Notes: a model not told the origin generated them from the letters alone. A DNA stretch of 64,000 bases from Allopusillimonas sp008369125 (GCF_008369125.1 NZ_VOAY01000001.1:992001-1056000), one strand, 5' to 3'. Shown: positions 9,160 through 18,783, numbered from the stretch's first letter. Made by a program: numbers and translations.

Positions 9160-9245
9160 CCTAAGGCAAGACTAAGATTCATAAATATATTGCTGTCACA
9201 AGCTTTATATTGCACCTTCTAAAAAGCTATGTTAGTTTTTAATAA

Positions 9246-9266
9246 ATCGATTTACTAAATCGGTAT
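9246..9266. promoter_or_regulatory. second copy of the putative LacI operator
   Basis: The sequence atcgatttactaaatcggta repeats 9134-9153 (atcgatttactatatcgata) with only two mismatches. It lies about 22 bp upstream of the TRAP binding-protein start, where a bound repressor would block transcription. Confidence 0.6.
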
Positions 9267-9288
9267 ATTACATAAAACGGAGAGACAA

Positions 9289-10302
9289 ATGAAATCAACT
9301 ATCCCATTCTTTCAAGGGGCTGCAACGCGTGCCTTATTGGGTGCTGCCCTAGCCCTTGCCATATCGCTTCCGGGTCAGGCCCAGACAGTGCGTGAGCTGA
9401 AAATTTCGCATTCGGCGCCGGGTACGTCTGAGTCCGAGCTACACATGGCTGCCTGGGTCTTCAGCAGTTATATCAACGAAAACTCGGACACGCTGAAAGC
9501 CAAAATATATCCTTCCAACGCGTTGGGCGAAGAGCGTGCTGTTTACGAAGCCATGCAACTGGGTGGTGGGGCTTCATGTGCGGTAACGGGTACGGCGATT
9601 CTGAATAATTTTTCCAAGCGGTTAGGCGTCATAGACTTGCCTTTCATCTGGCGAGATTACGACCATATGCAAGTTGCGCTTGAGGGGCCCATTGGTGACT
9701 CCCTGTCCGAGGACCTTGAAAAATCCGGCTTTAAGGTGATGGCCTGGATGACAAACTGGGGCGCACGTAATATTGTGACCTCCAAAAAGAAAGTTACCCA
9801 GCCTGAAGACCTGCATGGCCTGAAGATTCGCACCATTCAAAGTCCCGTGTATATCGGCGCGCTCAATGCCATGGGTGCTAACGCTACGCCGATGTCTTTT
9901 GGGGAGGTCTACACGTCCATGCAAACCGGCGTCCTGGATGGCTTTGAACACGGTTCAGCCATCGTCATGAGCCAAAAGTTCTACGAAGTGGCAAAGTACA
10001 TAGCGCTCACGCGTCACTTCCTTGGCCCCGTTGCCTTAGTTTGCTCCAAGTCTGTGTGGGACAAGCTCAATGATCGGGAAAAGCAGGTAATGAACGAAGC
10101 GGCCAGTTTGTCGGCTGACGTGAACTGGGCGCTGGCGCCCAAACGCGAAAAAGAGGCCTTTACCTTCCTGCGGGGCAAGGGGATGGAGATCACCGAGATC
10201 GATACCACGGGCTTTCGCAAGAAAGCGCTTACGCTCCAGGATGAGTTCGCCAAAGAGCGAGGCGCTGAGGATCTGTTGCAGCAAGTCCGCGCCACTCAGT
10301 AA
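9289..10302 (+). CDS. dctP: TRAP transporter substrate-binding protein (DctP family)
   Basis: Periplasmic receptor of a tripartite ATP-independent transporter, 337 residues, with a cleavable signal peptide of about 31 residues ending near GQAQ. The mature protein begins with a DctP-type strand (ELKISHSAPGTSE). Later landmarks are LHGLKIRTIQSP, the region whose Arg usually grips the substrate carboxylate, and MQTGVLDGFEHG. A good Shine-Dalgarno (cggagag) precedes the ATG. It is the first gene of the rightward arm; permease genes follow after a stem-loop. The substrate is probably the sugar acid handled by the divergent operon. Confidence 0.9.
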   Translation: MKSTIPFFQGAATRALLGAALALAISLPGQAQTVRELKISHSAPGTSESELHMAAWVFSSYINENSDTLKAKIYPSNALGEERAVYEAMQLGGGASCAVTGTAILNNFSKRLGVIDLPFIWRDYDHMQVALEGPIGDSLSEDLEKSGFKVMAWMTNWGARNIVTSKKKVTQPEDLHGLKIRTIQSPVYIGALNAMGANATPMSFGEVYTSMQTGVLDGFEHGSAIVMSQKFYEVAKYIALTRHFLGPVALVCSKSVWDKLNDREKQVMNEAASLSADVNWALAPKREKEAFTFLRGKGMEITEIDTTGFRKKALTLQDEFAKERGAEDLLQQVRATQ

Positions 10303-10310
10303 ACAGCCAC

Positions 10311-10348
10311 GCGCGCCATCTTCGGGCATTGTCCTTTGGGTGGCGCGC
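10311..10348 (+). terminator. intercistronic stem-loop after dctP
   Basis: Arms gcgcgcca (10311-10318) and tggcgcgc (10341-10348) pair perfectly around a 22-nt loop, 8 nt after the dctP stop and directly before the Shine-Dalgarno of the next gene. It probably protects the dctP message or limits read-through. Confidence 0.55.
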
Positions 10349-10361
10349 AAGAGGAATGCAT

Positions 10362-10823
10362 ATGCGACACATCAACAAGCTTGCGGAAGGTGTGCTTAGC
10401 CTGCTATTTGCCGCCATGATCATTGTGGGGACGCTTCAGGTATTTAACCGATTCTTTATCAATGAATCGCTGAGTTGGAGCGAGGAGTTTCAGAAATATG
10501 CATTCATCTGGCTGGTGTTCATAGCCATTCCTGTTGCCTACAATCGTCATGCGCACTTGCGGGTAGACTCGCTAGTTGCACTTTTCCCCGAAGGTCTGCA
10601 ACGCTTGCTAAGACTGGTCGTTGATCTTCTTTGGCTTGCGCTTGGCGTAGCGCTGGCGCTATTGACGCTTCGCATCATGCAGGTAACGCAGTCGCAAGAA
10701 AGTCCTGGGCTTGGATTGAGCATGTCGTGGGTGTATTGCGGGCTGTTTATTGGCGGTGTATACCAGGTTCTTTGCGTACTACACCGGCTCTATAGCCAGG
10801 CATTCAAAGAGGGCCGCCCATGA
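10362..10823 (+). CDS. dctQ: TRAP transporter small permease (DctQ family)
   Basis: Small inner-membrane subunit with four hydrophobic segments, about 153 residues. The family signature region is present: FNRFFINESLSWSEEFQKYA, then FIWLVFIAIPVAYNRHAHLR. Start chosen at 10362 because AAGAGGA lies six bases upstream; a TTG at 10329 or ATG at 10356 are alternatives. The gene overlaps the large permease gene by 4 bp. It connects the receptor to the large permease in the sodium-driven uptake complex. Confidence 0.88.
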   Translation: MRHINKLAEGVLSLLFAAMIIVGTLQVFNRFFINESLSWSEEFQKYAFIWLVFIAIPVAYNRHAHLRVDSLVALFPEGLQRLLRLVVDLLWLALGVALALLTLRIMQVTQSQESPGLGLSMSWVYCGLFIGGVYQVLCVLHRLYSQAFKEGRP

Positions 10824-12115
10824 GTCTGGTTATGATTTTCGCGGGCATCCTGGCCCTAGTATTTTTGGGCGTGCCCATCCTGTTGTCGATTGCAACCGTG
10901 AGCCTGGCAGGCATCATGCTTATCCCCGAGCTGGTGCCGGCACTCATGCCGCAAAAAGCCTTCGCCATGCTGGACTCGTTCAGTCTGCTCGCTCTACCCT
11001 ATTTTATTCTTGCTGGCGCCATCATGACCCGAGGGGGCTTAAGTGCCGGCTTGATTGAGTTTTCACAAAAAATCGTGGGTCATATTCGAGGAAGTCTTGG
11101 GCATACTGCGGTTTTGTCCTGCGTGGCATTAGCCAATATTTCGGGATCGTCCACGGCGGAAGCCGCAGCAGTGGGCTCTGTAATCATTCCGCCGATGAAG
11201 GCTGCAGGCTACCGTCCCGGTTATGCCGCCTCAATCGTTGCGGCCGCCGCCACAGTGGGGCCTATCATCCCGCCCAGCATGACCATGATCATCTACGGAT
11301 CGATCACAGGTGTGTCTATCGGGGGATTATTCATGGCGGGCGTGATACCGGGCATTATTATCGCTATTTTGCTCATGACGCTGATCTATGCCATGTCATA
11401 CCTGCCCGCGTACCCAGAGCTGCGGCACACGCTCCCTAGATCTAGCCTACGCGAAATTAAAACCGCAACGATTAAAGTATGGCCGGCGCTCCTCGCGCCC
11501 GTAATCATCATGGGTGGCATCCTCGGGGGTATCTTCACCGCAACCGAGGCGGGCATCGTTGCGTGTGTCTATAGTTTAGTGGTTAGTATGACCTGGTACC
11601 GCATTCTGCGGTGGCGTGACCTGCCGTCAGTACTGGTCGACGCCGCCGTCACCACGGCGATGGTTGCTGGCGTGATTGGTATGGCTGGCGTACTGGGTTG
11701 GCTACTCAGCTATCTCAACTTCAATGATGCTGTTTTGGGTGCATTGCGTGGGATAACCGATAGCTCCCTGCTAATGTTGTTGCTGCTGATCATTATCATG
11801 CTAGTCTTGACCATGATGCTGGACGGGTTGGCAGTGGTGGTGGTTATGGTTCCCACCATTGTTTATGTCGGAAACGCCTTCCACATAGATCCTTTGCATC
11901 TGGGTGTGCTGATGGTCATGATCACCCAGATAGGTGGCCTAACACCGCCAGTGGCCATTCTTCTTTTCGTTACATCCAGCATTGCCCGCATCCCGTTCGC
12001 TGAAGGAGTACGGGCTGTCTGGCCATTTGTTGCCGTGCTTTTGCTCAGCCTTATTCTGGTTATGCTGGTTCCTGCTCTGGCGACTTGGCTACCCAGTGTC
12101 GCTTTGAAACATTGA
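10820..12115 (+). CDS. dctM: TRAP transporter large permease (DctM family)
   Basis: Main transport channel, 431 residues, with about a dozen hydrophobic segments. Typical DctM stretches are seen: LANISGSSTAEAAAVGSVII, then PIIPPSMTMIIYG and GGLTPPVAILLFV. The start overlaps the small-permease stop (ATGA). It is the last gene of the rightward operon, and a hairpin lies downstream before the convergent dehydrogenase gene. Confidence 0.92.
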   Translation: MSLVMIFAGILALVFLGVPILLSIATVSLAGIMLIPELVPALMPQKAFAMLDSFSLLALPYFILAGAIMTRGGLSAGLIEFSQKIVGHIRGSLGHTAVLSCVALANISGSSTAEAAAVGSVIIPPMKAAGYRPGYAASIVAAAATVGPIIPPSMTMIIYGSITGVSIGGLFMAGVIPGIIIAILLMTLIYAMSYLPAYPELRHTLPRSSLREIKTATIKVWPALLAPVIIMGGILGGIFTATEAGIVACVYSLVVSMTWYRILRWRDLPSVLVDAAVTTAMVAGVIGMAGVLGWLLSYLNFNDAVLGALRGITDSSLLMLLLLIIIMLVLTMMLDGLAVVVVMVPTIVYVGNAFHIDPLHLGVLMVMITQIGGLTPPVAILLFVTSSIARIPFAEGVRAVWPFVAVLLLSLILVMLVPALATWLPSVALKH

Positions 12116-12141
12116 AGTCGCTCGCCCTGGTCTGAACGAGC

Positions 12142-12167
12142 CTATCGTCACTTTGCTTTGACGGTAG
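12142..12167. terminator. hairpin between convergent operons
   Basis: Arms ctatcgtca (12142-12150) and tgacggtag (12159-12167) pair over nine positions with one G-T wobble. The hairpin lies between the ends of the TRAP operon and the leftward sugar-acid operon, so it may terminate transcription in either direction. The T-run is poor. Confidence 0.45.
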
Positions 12168-12196
12168 TCCTTACATAGTGGGCTAAGGAGTGCGGT

Positions 12197-13171
12197 TCAG
12201 GTTGCCAGGTCATCCTGAATATATGCCTGGATGACGGCATCAAAATCAGCGTCTCCAGTTAGGCCCAGCGCCTTTGCCCTGCTGTCATCCAAGGCCCCTG
12301 GCCAACTGGCCACGATTCTTTCGATGGCCGGGTCAGGGCTGAACTGTACGCGCTCAGCAACCTCGCGCCCTGCCTGACGCTCCAGTGCGGCCAGCATTTC
12401 CTGCACGGTTACTGAAAGACCAGGCAGATTGATGCTACGGTTATTGCCCAGGGCGGCCGCTGGCAGATTGTGGCCAGCGATCAACGATGCAATGGCCTGC
12501 CGTGGGGAAGATAGCCACAAGCGCAACTGTGGCGACACAGGGCAGATGGCGGTTTCGCCATTTAGAGGTTCTCGCAAAATGCCACTGGCAAAAGAGGATG
12601 CAGCTTTGTTCGGCTTGCCGGGCCTGATGCTGATGGTGGGCAGACGCAAGGTTCGCCCGTCTACAAAGCCACGACGGCTATAGTCGTTGAGCAGCAGTTC
12701 GCAAATGGCCTTCTGGGTGCCATACGACGATTGCGGGTTTACGGCGGTCGTGTCCAGCACGGTTTGTGGCAGATCCCCACCGTAAACCGCCACCGAACTG
12801 GTAAAGACTACCTTGGGTTTTTGTTCCAGCTCGCGGCAGATTTCCAGTAATGCGAGTGATGCATCCAGGTTGACCCGCATACCAAGTTCAAACTCGGCCT
12901 CTGCCTGGCCACTGACAATTGCGGCAAGGTGAAATATCGATTGCGTTTCAGCGTCTATGATGCTGCGCAAAAATGCCACATCGCTCAGGTCACCTGTAGC
13001 AATGCGGACACGTGGGTCGCCTGAATGGGGCGCGGGTGCAACGTCTGCAAGCACCAGCTGGTCTATTTTTTGATCCTGGCCATTGTTATCGCTCAGGTGA
13101 CCCAAATCAAGCAGCCGCTGTGCCAATCGCTGCCCCAGAAAACCGGCGGCGCCAGTGATAACTACTTTCAC
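12197..13171 (-). CDS. denD: NAD-dependent epimerase/dehydratase, D-erythronate dehydrogenase-like
   Basis: Extended short-chain dehydrogenase, about 324 residues. The Rossmann motif is GAAGFLGQRL at the amino end; the catalytic pair lies in SSYGTQKAICE (Tyr-x3-Lys) with a Ser in VFTSSVAVYGG. The GTG at 13171 is preferred, because GAGGAGA precedes it and translation opens VKVVITGAAGFLG; 17 extra upstream codons do not look family-like. DenD oxidises D-erythronate in four-carbon acid-sugar catabolism, and a threonate dehydrogenase-like gene heads the same cluster. The kinase and aldolase of that pathway are not in this window, so the substrate is tentative. Confidence 0.78.
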   Translation of the reverse strand: MKVVITGAAGFLGQRLAQRLLDLGHLSDNNGQDQKIDQLVLADVAPAPHSGDPRVRIATGDLSDVAFLRSIIDAETQSIFHLAAIVSGQAEAEFELGMRVNLDASLALLEICRELEQKPKVVFTSSVAVYGGDLPQTVLDTTAVNPQSSYGTQKAICELLLNDYSRRGFVDGRTLRLPTISIRPGKPNKAASSFASGILREPLNGETAICPVSPQLRLWLSSPRQAIASLIAGHNLPAAALGNNRSINLPGLSVTVQEMLAALERQAGREVAERVQFSPDPAIERIVASWPGALDDSRAKALGLTGDADFDAVIQAYIQDDLAT

Positions 13172-13392
13172 ATTAATCTCCTCATTGCTGCGCTGGGCCG
13201 ACCATTTCAACGCGGTCGCCACGGAGGCGCTATGTACCGTTGGTTCTCGTCAACAATGTGGCCATTTCTTTCTGGCGGTAAGAACGACGCGCACTTAAAC
13301 CTTTGCATAGAGGTGTTCGTCGGCATCATCGTCAGAAAAATTTAGCGCGTCCAGACACTGATTAACGAGAATATGACATGCATGTTAGAACG

Positions 13393-13803
13393 TCAAAGCG
13401 TCTTGGCAAAGCCTGCCAGATCATCGGCCAGTTCCTGGTCTTCTTGCGGTGTAAGACCGCTTACGCCCACGCCACCGATAATGTCGCCGCTTTCATTGTG
13501 TATTACCGAGCCGCCGGGCAGTGCCGTCAGTAAAGCATCTGCAAAATAACCTATTGGTATGTTTTCGTGTTTGAGCCTGGCATCAAAAGCCGCTGTTGTC
13601 AGCCCGAGCCTTACGCTGCTGTAGGCCTTGCGCTGAGCAATCTCAATGCTGCGCAGGGTGGCTTTGTCCATACGGACGAAACTGACCAGAAAGCCCTGCG
13701 CATCACAGATTGAAAGACAGACAGCTTTTCCTGCGGGGTTATCCATACGCTCAACGCCCTGCTCCAGAACTTGCAGCGCTTGAGACAACTTGATTGAAGC
13801 CAT
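13393..13803 (-). CDS. GlcG/HbpS-family protein
   Basis: Small cytoplasmic protein, 136 residues, of the heme-degrading/GlcG-like fold. Landmarks are QGFLVSFVRMDKA near the amino end, AYSSVRLGLTTAAFD in the middle and IGGVGVSGLTPQEDQELA at the carboxyl end. GAGGGG precedes the ATG. Such genes often accompany hydroxyacid and sugar-acid operons with no settled biochemical role. It sits between the ABC permease genes and the epimerase gene and is probably cotranscribed. Confidence 0.8.
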   Translation of the reverse strand: MASIKLSQALQVLEQGVERMDNPAGKAVCLSICDAQGFLVSFVRMDKATLRSIEIAQRKAYSSVRLGLTTAAFDARLKHENIPIGYFADALLTALPGGSVIHNESGDIIGGVGVSGLTPQEDQELADDLAGFAKTL

Positions 13804-13871
13804 TTTTCCCCTCTGTAATCGTTGAATTGTTCTTGAACCGGTGTCCGGCGAGTTATGGACTCGCGGCTGTT

Positions 13872-14750
13872 CTACTCTTTGACGGCACCCGTCATCCCCG
13901 ACACATAGTATTCAACAAAAAGCGAATACACCAACGCAACAGGCAAAGACCCTAATACAGCGCCTGCCATAAGCTGGCCCCAGTGATAAACGTCGCCTTC
14001 GATAATATCGGTGACCACGCCTACGGCAACCGTCTTTTCTGAGGTCGACGAGATAAAGGTCAGCGCATAAATGTATTCATTCCAGGAAAGCGTAAATGCA
14101 AAAATCCCCGCTGATATCAGGCCAGGCACGGCCAGAGGCAAAATAATTTTGGTAAGAATCTGCCAGTTGGTTGCGCCGTCGACCAGTGCACATTCCTCAA
14201 TTTCGTAAGGTATGGTGCGAAAATATCCCATTAAAAGCCAGGTACAAAATGGGATCAAAAACGTAGGGTAAATAAAGATCAGTGCCCAGGGACTATCGAA
14301 CAGACCTAGCTGATACACAATGGAGGCAAGCGGAATAAACAGAATGGAAGGTGGCACCAAGTAGGCGAAAAATACAGAAAGCCCCACCTGCTTCGATCCG
14401 CGAAAGCGCAGGCGCTCAATGGCATAGGCTGCGAATGCGCTGGTAAACAGCGAAATAAACGTGGCCATGAACGCGACCATTAGCGTATTCCACATCCACT
14501 TCGGGAAGGCTGTATTGAATATCAGGTCTTTGTAGTGGTCAAACGTAACTCCCACCACGATAAACGGGTTTGCATCACTAGAGTTCAGTTGAGCGTCTGG
14601 TTTGAATGAGGTAATAATCATCCAGTAAAACGGGAACAACAGAATAATCATGAAAATGATCAGCGGGATATAAATCGTGACCCAGCGTCGGGGTAATGAC
14701 TGCAAAAACGCCATGCCCTGGTCTTCTTGGTTTTTGGTGGATTTTTTCAT
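13872..14750 (-). CDS. carbohydrate ABC transporter permease (MalG/UgpE-like)
   Basis: Inner-membrane permease, 292 residues with six predicted membrane segments. The ATPase-contact EAA loop is seen as EIEECALVDGATNWQILTKI. GAGGGGG precedes the start, and the ATG overlaps the stop of the partner permease by 4 bp. With the other permease, a binding protein and a UgpC-type ATPase it makes a complete CUT1-type importer. Substrate unknown; neighbouring dehydrogenases suggest a sugar acid or polyol. Confidence 0.9.
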   Translation of the reverse strand: MKKSTKNQEDQGMAFLQSLPRRWVTIYIPLIIFMIILLFPFYWMIITSFKPDAQLNSSDANPFIVVGVTFDHYKDLIFNTAFPKWMWNTLMVAFMATFISLFTSAFAAYAIERLRFRGSKQVGLSVFFAYLVPPSILFIPLASIVYQLGLFDSPWALIFIYPTFLIPFCTWLLMGYFRTIPYEIEECALVDGATNWQILTKIILPLAVPGLISAGIFAFTLSWNEYIYALTFISSTSEKTVAVGVVTDIIEGDVYHWGQLMAGAVLGSLPVALVYSLFVEYYVSGMTGAVKE

Positions 14751-15646
14751 TTGTCACCCCCTCGTTGCCATGCGCGACGTTGCAATCCAAAATAGGAGAA
14801 CAGAATGGCGGCAAGCAGAAACGGGATCATCATAATTGCCAATGCGGCGCCCTCTCCCAGTGACCCACCCGTGATGGCGCGCTGATAAGAAAGTGTTGTC
14901 ATCAGGTGCGTCGCATTCAAAGGGCCACCTCGCGTCAGCACCCAAATAAGCTGAAAGTCTGTAAACGTAAACAGCACGGAAAACGTCATAACCACCGCGA
15001 TAATTGGTGTCAGCAGCGGCAAGGTCACGTAACGAAATTTTTGCCATGACGAGGCGCCATCAATGGAGACGGCCTCATACAGGGTTGGCGAGATGGTCTG
15101 CAGCCCTGCCAGCAGCGTGATGGCGACGAACGGAATGCCGCGCCAGATGTTCATGGCAATAACGGAAAACCGTGCGTTCCAGGGCGTGCCCAGAAAGTCG
15201 ATGTAGTTGTCAATAAGGCCCATTTTTACCAGCAACCAGCTGAACACCGAAAATTGCGGGTTATAAAGCCACCAGAAGGCAAGTGCAGAAAGTGCCGTTG
15301 GCACTATCCATGGCAGCAGTACCAGCGAACGAAACAGGGTCTTAAAGGGCACATTCTGATTCAATATCAGTGCCAGCCACAAACCCAGTGCAAACTTGAT
15401 AATGCTTGCCACCACGGTGTAGACAATGGTGTTGAAAAGCGCCAATTGGGCAATGGGATCCTGCGCAAGATAGATATAGTTATCCAGCCCTATCCATTTT
15501 CCGGGCCCTGCAAGCGTCGTGTCCGTAGATCCCAGCCATATCCCCAGGCCTAGCGGGTAAGCCAGAAAAAACAGCAAAATCGCGGCAGCCGGCAGCATGA
15601 ACAGCAGCCCCAGCGTATTTCGATTGTTCAGACTACGAAATAACAT
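14747..15646 (-). CDS. carbohydrate ABC transporter permease (MalF/UgpA-like)
   Basis: Inner-membrane permease, 299 residues with six hydrophobic segments. The EAA loop reads LYEAVSIDGASSWQKFRYVT. The amino end carries the usual first segment (LGLLFMLPAAAILLFFLAYP). It is coupled to the next permease by a 4-bp overlap and lies downstream of the binding-protein gene, separated by a spacer that contains a hairpin. Confidence 0.9.
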   Translation of the reverse strand: MLFRSLNNRNTLGLLFMLPAAAILLFFLAYPLGLGIWLGSTDTTLAGPGKWIGLDNYIYLAQDPIAQLALFNTIVYTVVASIIKFALGLWLALILNQNVPFKTLFRSLVLLPWIVPTALSALAFWWLYNPQFSVFSWLLVKMGLIDNYIDFLGTPWNARFSVIAMNIWRGIPFVAITLLAGLQTISPTLYEAVSIDGASSWQKFRYVTLPLLTPIIAVVMTFSVLFTFTDFQLIWVLTRGGPLNATHLMTTLSYQRAITGGSLGEGAALAIMMIPFLLAAILFSYFGLQRRAWQRGGDK

Positions 15647-15729
15647 GAGTGAGTCCCGGGAAACCAGCCCAGGACGCCATCAGACGTGGCGCCCCAGGGT
15701 TTTGGCTATAGGAAACTGGGTAATCAAGG

Positions 15730-15769
15730 TGCGACACCTATCGGAAACTGTCTGAGTCGGCCTGTCGCA
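15730..15769 (-). terminator. intercistronic stem-loop after the sugar-binding-protein gene
   Basis: Arms tgcgaca (15730-15736) and tgtcgca (15763-15769) pair perfectly, with further partial pairing inside. It begins about 8 nt past the binding-protein stop, on the downstream side in the direction of transcription. Similar elements follow the other binding-protein genes of the window. Confidence 0.45.
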
Positions 15770-15776
15770 TCGCCCA

Positions 15777-17099
15777 TCAAGCCTTGTAATACCGCTGCGC
15801 CCTTTTAGCCGCCGCAGCGGCAGCCTGCTTCGGAGTTTGCTCACCACTGGCTGCAGAAGCAAACATGTCAATCACGATATAGTCCGCCATCACGGCGGCA
15901 GAGGCCGTACCCAACGGGCCTGCATAGCCATCAGGCAGCATTCTGCTGGCCACATCCCGATACACCGTAATCTTGGGATCCGACGTCCAGATCGGGTTCT
16001 TCTCGTACGCTTTCAGTGTTTGGCCCACATAACCCAGCGAATCGTGCAACCAGGCGTTGTACTGGTCGGCCTCCATCATGAACTGCATGTAGGCCTTTGC
16101 CGCGTTCGGGTATTTGGTGTAGTCGAACAGCATCATCTGCGTGATGCCCTGCAATTCGGTGGGTTTGCCAACCGGGCCTATCGGCAGGTGGGCATGGAAG
16201 ATGTCTTCGGCCATGGCATGGCGCTTGGGGTCTGTTGAATTCAGCGCCGCAAAATATACTGAAATACCGTTATTAATGAGGCTTACTTTTTCATCAAAGA
16301 ACGCCGTATTGTTGGAAGGATCCAGCCAGGACAAGGTCCCCGGTGGAAACGTTTTGTAGAGTTGCTGCACAAATTCAAGCGCCGCAACCGTTTCTGGCGA
16401 ATCCAGGACAACATTCCCTTTTTCGTCGGCAACCTTGCCACCGTGGCCCCATAGTATCCAGTAGGTCCATCCATTACCGTCGAGCACCGAATGGCCTAAC
16501 GGGAACCCTGGAGGCGTACCTTTCGCGCTAAGGGCCTGACAGAGCTTCAGAAACCCAGGAAAGTCTGTAGGAAATGTATCGAACCCTGCTGCCTGAACAT
16601 GGCTTTTTCGATAGACCATCTCGTTGCCGATAACTGCGATCGGCAGGCCTATCCATTTGTCACCACTCATGCCATAAGTTTTGCACACGTCATACCAGCC
16701 ACCGTATTTCTTGGCCAGATTGTTGGCCACTTCTGACACGTCGACCAATTTATCCGGGTAGCGGTGTGGGTCGTCAAACCAGCCAAGAATAATGTCGGGA
16801 CCCGCCCCGATGCGCGCCGCAACAGCCGCCTTGGGGCGAATATCTTCGAAGCCTGCACGGTCCATCTGGACTTCTACACCCGTCAGTTCCGTGAATTTTT
16901 TAGTGTTTTCCATCCAGCGCTTTTCTTCGGCAGACACAAACTGCGTCCATCGCAGAACGCTCAACTTTGCACCTGATTCGATCTTAAACCCCATATCGGG
17001 CTTATCTGCAGCAAAAGCCGAGCCTGTAGCCCCGACCGCGGATGCCGCTGCTATGGCACCAGAAGATATCAGAAAGTCCCGCCTTGTATGCGTTGCCAT
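15777..17099 (-). CDS. carbohydrate ABC transporter substrate-binding protein, Tat-exported
   Basis: Periplasmic receptor (family 1 solute-binding protein), 440 residues. The leader carries a twin-arginine motif, TRRDFLIS, then a hydrophobic stretch ending in GSAFA, so folded export through Tat is likely. The mature protein contains LSVLRWTQFVSAEEKRW and the typical hinge-region segments. AAGGAG precedes the ATG. It lies between the ATPase gene and the permease genes; the distance to the ATPase is about 126 bp. Ligand not readable. Confidence 0.9.
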   Translation of the reverse strand: MATHTRRDFLISSGAIAAASAVGATGSAFAADKPDMGFKIESGAKLSVLRWTQFVSAEEKRWMENTKKFTELTGVEVQMDRAGFEDIRPKAAVAARIGAGPDIILGWFDDPHRYPDKLVDVSEVANNLAKKYGGWYDVCKTYGMSGDKWIGLPIAVIGNEMVYRKSHVQAAGFDTFPTDFPGFLKLCQALSAKGTPPGFPLGHSVLDGNGWTYWILWGHGGKVADEKGNVVLDSPETVAALEFVQQLYKTFPPGTLSWLDPSNNTAFFDEKVSLINNGISVYFAALNSTDPKRHAMAEDIFHAHLPIGPVGKPTELQGITQMMLFDYTKYPNAAKAYMQFMMEADQYNAWLHDSLGYVGQTLKAYEKNPIWTSDPKITVYRDVASRMLPDGYAGPLGTASAAVMADYIVIDMFASAASGEQTPKQAAAAAAKRAQRYYKA

Positions 17100-17225
17100 G
17101 TCTCCACTCCTTTAGTTCCTTGTCGCATGTTGGTTGATAAACCTACAAATGCCTGGTTGGCGCGTGATGCTGCTCCTTCCAGTACTAAAAGACGTTTCAT
17201 GATGCCGTTGTGCTGCGTTCAGGCG

Positions 17226-18302
17226 TTAGCCGAGGTTTTTCCCGCTTTCTGCATCGAAGAGGTGTGCCCGGGTTATGTCGGGATACAGGTTTACAACGTC
17301 ATCGAGCTTGAACGTATACCGTTCATTGGATACGGAAACGGCGGCCACGCCCGCAAACTGGTAATGAATTTCTGTATTGGCACCGGTCAGCTCCACCAGC
17401 TTGACTGTGGCTTTTAGCCCTGGTCCTTCGCCACCCACCACGATATGTTCCGGGCGTACGCCGAAGACGAGAGATTGCCCCGCCGCCGCTAACTCGCCGG
17501 ATTTGGGTGCCGCAAGGCGAGTGCCGTCTGCGAACTCAACCAAAGTGCTGCCGTTTTCTTTATGGGCCGTGCATGTGAAAAAATTCATGGATGGCGAACC
17601 AATGAATTTGGCGACAAAAAGGTTATCTGGGTGGTCGTATAAATCCAGCGGTGAGCCGCGTTGTTCTACACGGCCGTCATTCATAACCACGATTTGATCG
17701 CCCATGGTCATGGCTTCAATCTGATCGTGCGTCACGTAAATGGATGTCGTGCGCAGCCGCTGATGGAGCTCGCGGATTTCAGTGCGCATCTGCACACGCA
17801 GATTGGCGTCTAGATTGGATAGCGGTTCGTCGAACAGAAACACCTGAGGATTGCGCACGATGGCACGGCCCATTGCCACACGCTGGCGTTGGCCCCCCGA
17901 CAATTGCCGCGGGTATCTTTCCAGCAATTCGTCCAGCCCCAGAATCTGGCTTGCGCGCGCAACACGACTTTTGATTTCGGTTTTGTCGAATTTGGCAAGC
18001 TTTAGCGAGAAAGCCATGTTTTCGAACACCGTCATATGAGGATAAAGCGCATAGTTTTGAAACACCATGGCGACATCCCGCTCTTTGGGTTGCATGTCAT
18101 TAACGACTTTGTCGTTAATCATGATCTGACCTTCAGAGATCTCTTCCAGGCCGGCAATCATGCGCAGCAGCGTGGATTTTCCGCAGCCCGATGGCCCCAC
18201 AAGCACCGTGAACTCGCCATCCTTGATATCAATATCGACTCCCCGAATAACCTGAGTGCCACCGAAGTACTTCTGAACGCCATGAATCCCTACGGTAGAC
18301 AT
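17226..18302 (-). CDS. ugpC: carbohydrate ABC transporter ATPase (UgpC/MsmK-like)
   Basis: Cytoplasmic ATPase, about 358 residues, with Walker A GPSGCGKST, signature LSGGQRQR and Walker B FLFDEPLSNLDANLR. The C-terminal 120 residues form the TOBE/OB-fold regulatory domain of the UgpC/MalK group (LVFGVRPEHI is its landmark). Three ATGs lie close together at 18311, 18308 and 18302; the last has AAGGA at the best spacing and gives a family-like MSTVGIHGVQKYF. It energises the two permeases downstream. Confidence 0.9.
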   Translation of the reverse strand: MSTVGIHGVQKYFGGTQVIRGVDIDIKDGEFTVLVGPSGCGKSTLLRMIAGLEEISEGQIMINDKVVNDMQPKERDVAMVFQNYALYPHMTVFENMAFSLKLAKFDKTEIKSRVARASQILGLDELLERYPRQLSGGQRQRVAMGRAIVRNPQVFLFDEPLSNLDANLRVQMRTEIRELHQRLRTTSIYVTHDQIEAMTMGDQIVVMNDGRVEQRGSPLDLYDHPDNLFVAKFIGSPSMNFFTCTAHKENGSTLVEFADGTRLAAPKSGELAAAGQSLVFGVRPEHIVVGGEGPGLKATVKLVELTGANTEIHYQFAGVAAVSVSNERYTFKLDDVVNLYPDITRAHLFDAESGKNLG

Positions 18303-18783
18303 ATGCATCATTTCCTTTTGGTTATGCGGTGCTGCACATTTATTTTTTGCAGTGTGCAGAGACTATTCAGGCATATAAACCAGGCGGCATTCAGGAGCAA
18401 ATATCTGGCGGGCCGTGACCGGTCGTACCTTGGTTTGGCAACACGGCGCTTAGATATCGGTAGAGACGGGAGTTTCGGTGTGTGCCTTGGGGTTTACTTA
18501 TAAACCATTGGGGCTTGCGGCTACGGAGACTCCGGGAGAATACCGGAAACCAACAACTTGAAACGTAAACTTCCAGACGGCAACGAATGCCACTTTATGT
18601 TACGGCACGATGTTGTATCGCTTCAATGGGCACAAACCCGAGGGACTGCGCGACAACAAGCCCTAGTTTCCCAAGTGTACGCATAAGCACCCTGCGGCGT
18701 GTAGCGTCACATTGGCCAAGTAGTTCAAGATTTTGTCTGCACCCCGATCTAGTGATCCCATGCGGGAGCGCCCAGCTATCGGG
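18303..18783. other. spacer between dehydrogenase and ABC operon
   Basis: About 480 bp without a supported gene. It separates the LtnD-like gene from the ABC genes, so the ABC operon may have its own promoter here. No terminator or operator stands out by eye. Confidence 0.4.
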
